From Agrobacterium larrymoorei (lineage in GTDB: Bacteria; Pseudomonadota; Alphaproteobacteria; Rhizobiales; Rhizobiaceae): 64,000 bases of DNA. The translations under genes and the position numbers were made by a program. Shown here in pieces: positions 59,640-64,000 of the stretch (positions are counted from its first letter, which is position 1; each line of letters begins with the position of its first letter). The notes beneath the pieces were generated by a model, which saw only the letters and a program-made list of their open reading frames with translations, was not told the origin of the DNA and ran no database searches. Where the stretch lies: positions 248,001 through 312,000 of the forward strand of contig NZ_CP039693.1 in NCBI RefSeq assembly GCF_005145045.1, given 5' to 3'.

Positions 59640-60473
59640 CTACTCTTCAATCATTTTCAGGATGCGTTGCGCCTGCTTCAGATGCGGACGGTCCACCATT
59701 TTACCGTCGATCTGCAATACGCCCTTATCCGGCTCGGCTTCGAATGCGCCGACGATTTCACGCGCTCTGAGAACCTCTTTGGCAGTGGGCAGAAACGCCT
59801 TGTTGATGATAGGCACCTGAGACGGGTGGATCGCCATCATCCCCGTAAAACCGTCACGACGGGCGTTGAGGGCATATAATTCCAGCCCCCTAGCATCCCG
59901 AAAATCGGGATAGACAGTTTCGATTGCCAGCGTGCCTGCAGCATGGGCTCCAAAAAGCGTCAGTGCTCGCACCATCTCGTAAGGCGGCGTCAGCTTTCCA
60001 TCCGCGTCGCGAGAGCGGCTCGCTCCGATTGCTGCGGGTAAATCTTCCGCACCCCAGGTCAGGCCGATGAGACTGTCTCGAACGGCAGCGTAACTGCCTA
60101 ATTCGAATATCGCCGTAGGTGTCTCGGTGGCAATCGGCAGGATCGGGATGGGGCCCGCGAGCGAAGACAAGCGGCTGACACTTGCCGCACCCTCGGCCTT
60201 TGGCAGCACGAGTGCATCCGGATTGCCGCTCAGGATGGCGGAGAGATCATCGTCGATCATGCCGCTATCGAACGCGTTGACCCGGACGAAGAGTTTGGTG
60301 GAACGCTTCGACGTTTTGAGGAAAGCGGAAACCTCCTCGCGTGCTAACGCCTTTTGGCCAAGTGCGACGGAATCTTCCAGATCGAGGATAACGGCGTCGG
60401 CTCCGGTGCCAACCGCCTTCTCCATACGATCCGGCCTGTCGCCGGGGACAAAAAGCAGCGAGCGCAATCTCAC
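59640..60473 (-). CDS. CoA-ester lyase (HpcH/HpaI, CitE-like)
   Basis: A 277-residue (beta/alpha)8 lyase/thioesterase of the CitE/malyl-CoA family: [38 protein letters not shown], metal-binding Glu in ATETPTAIF, the Asp in [14 protein letters not shown], and [16 protein letters not shown]. It starts at GTG 60473, overlapping the MaoC stop. Members cleave malyl-, citramalyl- or related CoA esters. Its place in a biotin-carboxylase operon suggests it finishes a branched-chain acyl-CoA route, in a spot often taken by HMG-CoA lyase. Confidence 0.85.
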   Translation of the reverse strand: MRLRSLLFVPGDRPDRMEKAVGTGADAVILDLEDSVALGQKALAREEVSAFLKTSKRSTKLFVRVNAFDSGMIDDDLSAILSGNPDALVLPKAEGAASVSRLSSLAGPIPILPIATETPTAIFELGSYAAVRDSLIGLTWGAEDLPAAIGASRSRDADGKLTPPYEMVRALTLFGAHAAGTLAIETVYPDFRDARGLELYALNARRDGFTGMMAIHPSQVPIINKAFLPTAKEVLRAREIVGAFEAEPDKGVLQIDGKMVDRPHLKQAQRILKMIEE

Positions 60474-60922
60474 GCCGGTTTCCTTTGCAGAAGTGCGGTG
60501 CGAAGGCAGGTGCAGACAACCTCCTGCCGCTGATTGATGAGGCCGTGTTTGAAAGTCACGATACCCGCTTCGGGTCTTGAGCGGCTTTCCCTTAATTCGT
60601 GAACTTCGCTTTCCGCCCGTAGCGTATCGCCAATGAAGACGGGTTTCGGCATCACCACCTTGTCATATCCGAGGTTGGCGATCAGCGTGCCGAGCGTGGT
60701 ATCGCCGACGCTCAGCCCGATCAACAGCGAGAAGGTGAAGGTGCCGTTGACCAGAATTTGGCCGAACTCGCTGGCGCGCGCCGCTTCTGCATCCAGATGA
60801 AGCGGTTGCGGATTATGGGTCATGGTGGAGAAAAGAAGATTGTCCGTTTCCGTAACGGTTCGCCGTATGTCATGCGTCATCCGGTCGCCGACTGTCCATT
60901 CCTCGAAATAACGCCCGGCCAT
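60470..60922 (-). CDS. MaoC-family enoyl-CoA hydratase
   Basis: A 150-residue hot-dog-fold hydratase. [66 protein letters not shown] contains the catalytic Asp/Asn-His pattern (N-P-Q-P-L-H-L-D). ATG 60922 overlaps the carboxylase stop (TGATG); GTG 60925 is an alternative. Similar proteins hydrate mesaconyl- or other unsaturated acyl-CoA esters, feeding the CitE-like lyase next to it. Confidence 0.86.
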   Translation of the reverse strand: MAGRYFEEWTVGDRMTHDIRRTVTETDNLLFSTMTHNPQPLHLDAEAARASEFGQILVNGTFTFSLLIGLSVGDTTLGTLIANLGYDKVVMPKPVFIGDTLRAESEVHELRESRSRPEAGIVTFKHGLINQRQEVVCTCLRTALLQRKPA

Positions 60923-62778
60923 CACCCATCCTTTTCGATCTGCAAAAGCATCGTACCTTCAGCAATCTGCGCGCCTTCGCTTGCCCTGATTTCCATCACC
61001 TTGCCATCGAAGGGAGCGGTCAATGTCTGCTCCATTTTCATCGCCTCGATGATGATCAGCGCCTGCCCCCGCTTTACCGCCTCACCTTTCGAAACGAAGA
61101 GTGCTGTGACCTTGCCGGGCATGGGAGAGGAAATCATGCCACCGGCCCCCTCGCCTGCCTGACCTTTATTTCCAGCGCGACGCCAGCCAATGGGCCATGC
61201 CTCGCCATCGATGAAAAGCACGCGGTTGCTTGCGCTCTCCGAAGGCTCCCTATCTTCAATCTCGACCATATAAGGTTGACCGGCAACGACGATTTCCACA
61301 CGCCGCGATGCTTTTCCATTCAAACGAAAGCCGCGCAGTTGCCCCCAGGAACCGTTGCGTTGTTCTGCCAAAAGAGCGTTGGCTGCCGCCTGTAGAACAT
61401 GCGGTCCGGGCTCAGACGAGGGAACGAGTGCATCCAGATGCCGCTCGATGAAACCGGTATCGACGGCACCGGACAGGAAATCGGAATGCTTCAATGTTCT
61501 CTCCAAAAAGGCAGCATTGGTCTTCACAGGCCATATTTCGACACCGGCCACAGCGTCGGCCAATGCGTCAATCGCTTGCCTGCGCGTTTTCCCTTTGGCT
61601 ATCAGCTTTGCGATCATGGGGTCGTAATAGGGGCTGACCTCGCCCTTCTCTTCCACGCCACTATCGACGCGAATGGTGTCGGGGAGGCGCAAATGATCGA
61701 GCATGCCGATTGAGGGAAGGAAACCATTGGAGGGGTTTTCGGCATATAATCGCGCCTCCACTGCCCATCCATCCATTACGATGTCATCCTGCCGCAAGGG
61801 CAATGGTTCGCCCGAGGCAACGCGCAATTGCCATTCGACCAGATCCTGACCGGTTATCGCCTCCGTCACAGGGTGCTCGACCTGCAATCGCGTGTTCATT
61901 TCCATGAACCATATTCGATCCGGCCTTAAGCCTTCCGAGGCATCGGCGATGAATTCTATGGTCCCAGCCCCGACATATCCAACCGCACGCGCCGCCTCCA
62001 CCGCCGCCGTGCAGACCGCATTACGCGTTGCCGCGTCCATTCCGGGTGCAGGCGCTTCCTCGATGACCTTCTGATGACGTCTTTGCAGAGAGCAGTCTCG
62101 CTCGAAAAGATGAACAACATTGCCGAAACTGTCGCCGAACACCTGTACTTCGATGTGCCTCGGCGAAAGGACGTATTTTTCAAGAAGCACCCGGTCGTCG
62201 CCGAAGGAGGCCGAGGCCTCGCGTTTGCAGCTTGAAAGCGCGCTGTCGAAATCAACGGAGGCGTTCACGCGGCGCATGCCCTTGCCCCCGCCGCCTGCAA
62301 CGGCCTTTATCAAAACCGGATAGCCGATCTTGTCGGCCTCCTTTTTCAGATGCTCAGAAGACTGGCCTTCCCCGAAATAGCCCGGTGTTACCGGCACATT
62401 CGCCGCCACCATTCGCCGCTTCGCTTCGTCCTTCAGGCCCATGGCGCGAATTGCCGAAGGCGGCGCCCCGACCCAGATCAACCCGGCACCGGTGACGCTT
62501 TCAGCAAAATCGGCGTTTTCCGAAAGGAAACCGTAACCCGGATGAATGGCGCGCGCCCCCGCCTGCAAGGCGGCCTCGATGATTCTGTCACCCCGCAGAT
62601 AGCTTTCTTTCGCGGGTGCCGTGCCGATACAGATCGCCTGGTCGGCTTCCCGGACAAAGGGTGCTTCAGCATCGACATCGGAATGAACGGCAATCGTGCG
62701 GATGCCGAGCTTTCGCGCGGTTCTTATGATCCGCCGCGCAATCTCACCGCGATTGGCAATCAGCAGGCTATCGAGCAC
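60922..62778 (-). CDS. Acyl-CoA carboxylase biotin-containing subunit (methylcrotonyl-CoA carboxylase alpha-like)
   Basis: A protein of about 618 residues. Biotin carboxylase domain (1-445): [25 protein letters not shown]-grasp [48 protein letters not shown] linker leads to the biotin carrier domain with the biotinyl Lys in [17 protein letters not shown] near residue 580. GTG 62778 has GGAG nine bases upstream; GTG 62784 is only three bases from it. Order after the carboxyltransferase gene matches methylcrotonyl-CoA carboxylase of leucine breakdown, although geranyl-CoA carboxylase cannot be excluded. Confidence 0.85.
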   Translation of the reverse strand: MLDSLLIANRGEIARRIIRTARKLGIRTIAVHSDVDAEAPFVREADQAICIGTAPAKESYLRGDRIIEAALQAGARAIHPGYGFLSENADFAESVTGAGLIWVGAPPSAIRAMGLKDEAKRRMVAANVPVTPGYFGEGQSSEHLKKEADKIGYPVLIKAVAGGGGKGMRRVNASVDFDSALSSCKREASASFGDDRVLLEKYVLSPRHIEVQVFGDSFGNVVHLFERDCSLQRRHQKVIEEAPAPGMDAATRNAVCTAAVEAARAVGYVGAGTIEFIADASEGLRPDRIWFMEMNTRLQVEHPVTEAITGQDLVEWQLRVASGEPLPLRQDDIVMDGWAVEARLYAENPSNGFLPSIGMLDHLRLPDTIRVDSGVEEKGEVSPYYDPMIAKLIAKGKTRRQAIDALADAVAGVEIWPVKTNAAFLERTLKHSDFLSGAVDTGFIERHLDALVPSSEPGPHVLQAAANALLAEQRNGSWGQLRGFRLNGKASRRVEIVVAGQPYMVEIEDREPSESASNRVLFIDGEAWPIGWRRAGNKGQAGEGAGGMISSPMPGKVTALFVSKGEAVKRGQALIIIEAMKMEQTLTAPFDGKVMEIRASEGAQIAEGTMLLQIEKDG

Positions 62779-62812
62779 GTTCACTCACTCCACGGCTAGT
62801 TGATGACATGGG

Positions 62813-64000
62813 CTACATCCTGAACAGGCCGAATTGCGCCCGCTCCGGTATCGGGGCATTCAGGGTTGCGGCAAATGCGAGGCCCAAAACATCTCTCGTC
62901 TGTGCGGGGTCGATGATGCCGTCGTCCCACAGTCTGGCCGTCGCATAATAGGGGTTGCCCTCATTCTCGTATTTCTGCCGGATGGGGGTCTTGAAAGCGT
63001 CTTCCTCTTGCGCACTCCAGGTATCGGCATCCCGATGCACCGTTGCGAGCACGGCGGCGGCCTGCTCTCCGCCCATGACGGAGATACGGGAATTGGGCCA
63101 ACTGAACAGAAAGCGCGGCTGATAAGCCCTACCACACATGCCGTAATTGCCCGCGCCGAAACTGCCGCCGATCAACACCGTGATTTTCGGGACGGAGGCT
63201 GTCGCAACGGCGGTCACCAGCTTGGCACCATTCTTTGCGATGCCGTCTGCTTCGTATTTCCCGCCCACCATGAAGCCGGAAATGTTCTGAAGGAAGAGAA
63301 GCGGCACACGTCTTTGGCAGGCAAGCTCGATGAAATGCGCTCCCTTCAGCGCACTTTCAGAAAAAAGAACCCCGTTATTGGCAAGGATTGCGACGGGCAT
63401 TCCCCATATGCGGGCAAATCCGCAGACGAGCGTGATGCCATAGCTTGCCTTGAATTCGTGAAGCTCGGACTGGTCGACAATTCGGGCGATGACGTCGCGA
63501 ACGTCATAGGGGGTGCGCACGTCTTTGGGCACGATCCCGTAAAGCTCATTCGCATCGTAAGCAGGTGGATGAGGTTCAAAAAGTTCGATATCGACCTGTC
63601 TCTTCCGGTTCAGCGTCGCAACGATATCGCGGACGATCAGTAGCGCTTCCTCGTCATTTTCCGCGACATGATCAACCACGCCGGAACGTCTGCTGTGAAC
63701 ATCTGCTCCGCCAAGATCTTCGGCAGAAATCACCTCCCCCGTTGCCGCCTTGACCAGCGGGGGGCCTGCCAGAAAGATCGTCCCCTGATTTCTGACGATA
63801 ACGGTTTCATCAGACATTGCCGGCACATAGGCACCGCCTGCAGTGCAGCTTCCCATGACGCATGCAATCTGGGCAATGCCTGCGGCAGACATCTGTGCCT
63901 GATTGTAGAAGATACGCCCGAAATGATCCCTATCTGGAAAAACTTCCGCCTGATGCGGTAAGTTCGCACCGCCGGAATCCACCAGATAGATGCAAGGCAG
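62813..64000 (-). CDS. Acyl-CoA carboxylase carboxyltransferase subunit (methylcrotonyl-CoA carboxylase beta-like), 5' end cut by window edge
   Basis: The frame is open from the window edge through 396 codons; the gene's start lies outside. It begins in the strand [28 protein letters not shown], typical of MccB and GCCase beta subunits. It continues with [83 protein letters not shown], and [36 protein letters not shown]. It transfers carboxyl from biotin to the acyl-CoA. The carboxylase subunit gene follows after 34 bases. Confidence 0.88.
   Translation of the reverse strand: MPCIYLVDSGGANLPHQAEVFPDRDHFGRIFYNQAQMSAAGIAQIACVMGSCTAGGAYVPAMSDETVIVRNQGTIFLAGPPLVKAATGEVISAEDLGGADVHSRRSGVVDHVAENDEEALLIVRDIVATLNRKRQVDIELFEPHPPAYDANELYGIVPKDVRTPYDVRDVIARIVDQSELHEFKASYGITLVCGFARIWGMPVAILANNGVLFSESALKGAHFIELACQRRVPLLFLQNISGFMVGGKYEADGIAKNGAKLVTAVATASVPKITVLIGGSFGAGNYGMCGRAYQPRFLFSWPNSRISVMGGEQAAAVLATVHRDADTWSAQEEDAFKTPIRQKYENEGNPYYATARLWDDGIIDPAQTRDVLGLAFAATLNAPIPERAQFGLFRM

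Noticed and set aside
1..64000. tRNA, rRNA, insertion sequence, CRISPR or prophage
   Set aside because: No cloverleaf, transposase, terminal repeat pair, regularly spaced repeats or phage structural genes seen anywhere.

Overview
The window reads as one contiguous piece of an alphaproteobacterial genome, most likely Hyphomicrobiales (Rhizobiales) close to Ochrobactrum/Brucella or Agrobacterium. This rests on protein style, moderately high GC, a dense operon layout, many ABC uptake systems, and two promoters of the EcfG (RpoE2) general-stress type. I see no rRNA, tRNA, insertion sequence, prophage or CRISPR array. Both ends cut through genes: a glycerophosphodiesterase at the left and an acyl-CoA carboxylase subunit at the right.

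Layout. 1-5.0 kb (minus): ABC importer of the PotABCD/Ugp style with a glycerophosphodiester phosphodiesterase, and a divergent ROK-type regulator (5.1-6.3 kb). 6.7-10.1 kb: stress genes, including a large catalase with a DJ-1-like tail. 10.1-18.1 kb: four consecutive glycosyltransferase genes, two of them fusions (GT + Gfo/Idh oxidoreductase + BchC-like dehydrogenase; GT + clan-A glycosidase). 18.2-26.1 kb: a two-component system followed by seven tightly coupled genes (HAD phosphatase, class III aminotransferase, arginase-fold enzyme, small DMT transporter, alpha/beta hydrolase with a Cys nucleophile, FemAB/GNAT acyltransferase, second small DMT transporter), facing a MipA/OmpV outer membrane protein. 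This is the best candidate for an undescribed system, perhaps an inducible envelope or lipid modification.

27-35.5 kb: enolase-superfamily dehydratase convergent with a seven-gene operon (oligopeptide-type ABC importer, FadR/GntR regulator, acyl esterase-like hydrolase). 35.8-38.6 kb: MHYT-PAS-GGDEF-EAL protein. 39-40 kb: 6-phosphogluconate dehydrogenase. 40.2-51.3 kb: three transcription units (ketopantoate-reductase-like/TetR/HCCA isomerase; a second peptide-type ABC importer with a fused double ATPase; flavin monooxygenase/acyl-CoA-dehydrogenase-like/FMN reductase). Each is preceded by the same roughly 46-bp motif. The enzymes point to scavenging of organosulfur compounds, so the motif is probably the operator of a sulfur-limitation activator.

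51.3-58.0 kb: Pit phosphate transporter with its DUF47 partner, a NUDIX hydrolase, a DnaQ-type exonuclease, small stress proteins, and a LysR/aldo-keto reductase pair. 58.0-59.6 kb: a HipBA-type toxin-antitoxin locus with three operator-like repeats. 59.6-64 kb (minus): biotin-dependent acyl-CoA carboxylase (both subunits), MaoC hydratase and CitE-like lyase, probably branched-chain (leucine) acyl-CoA catabolism.
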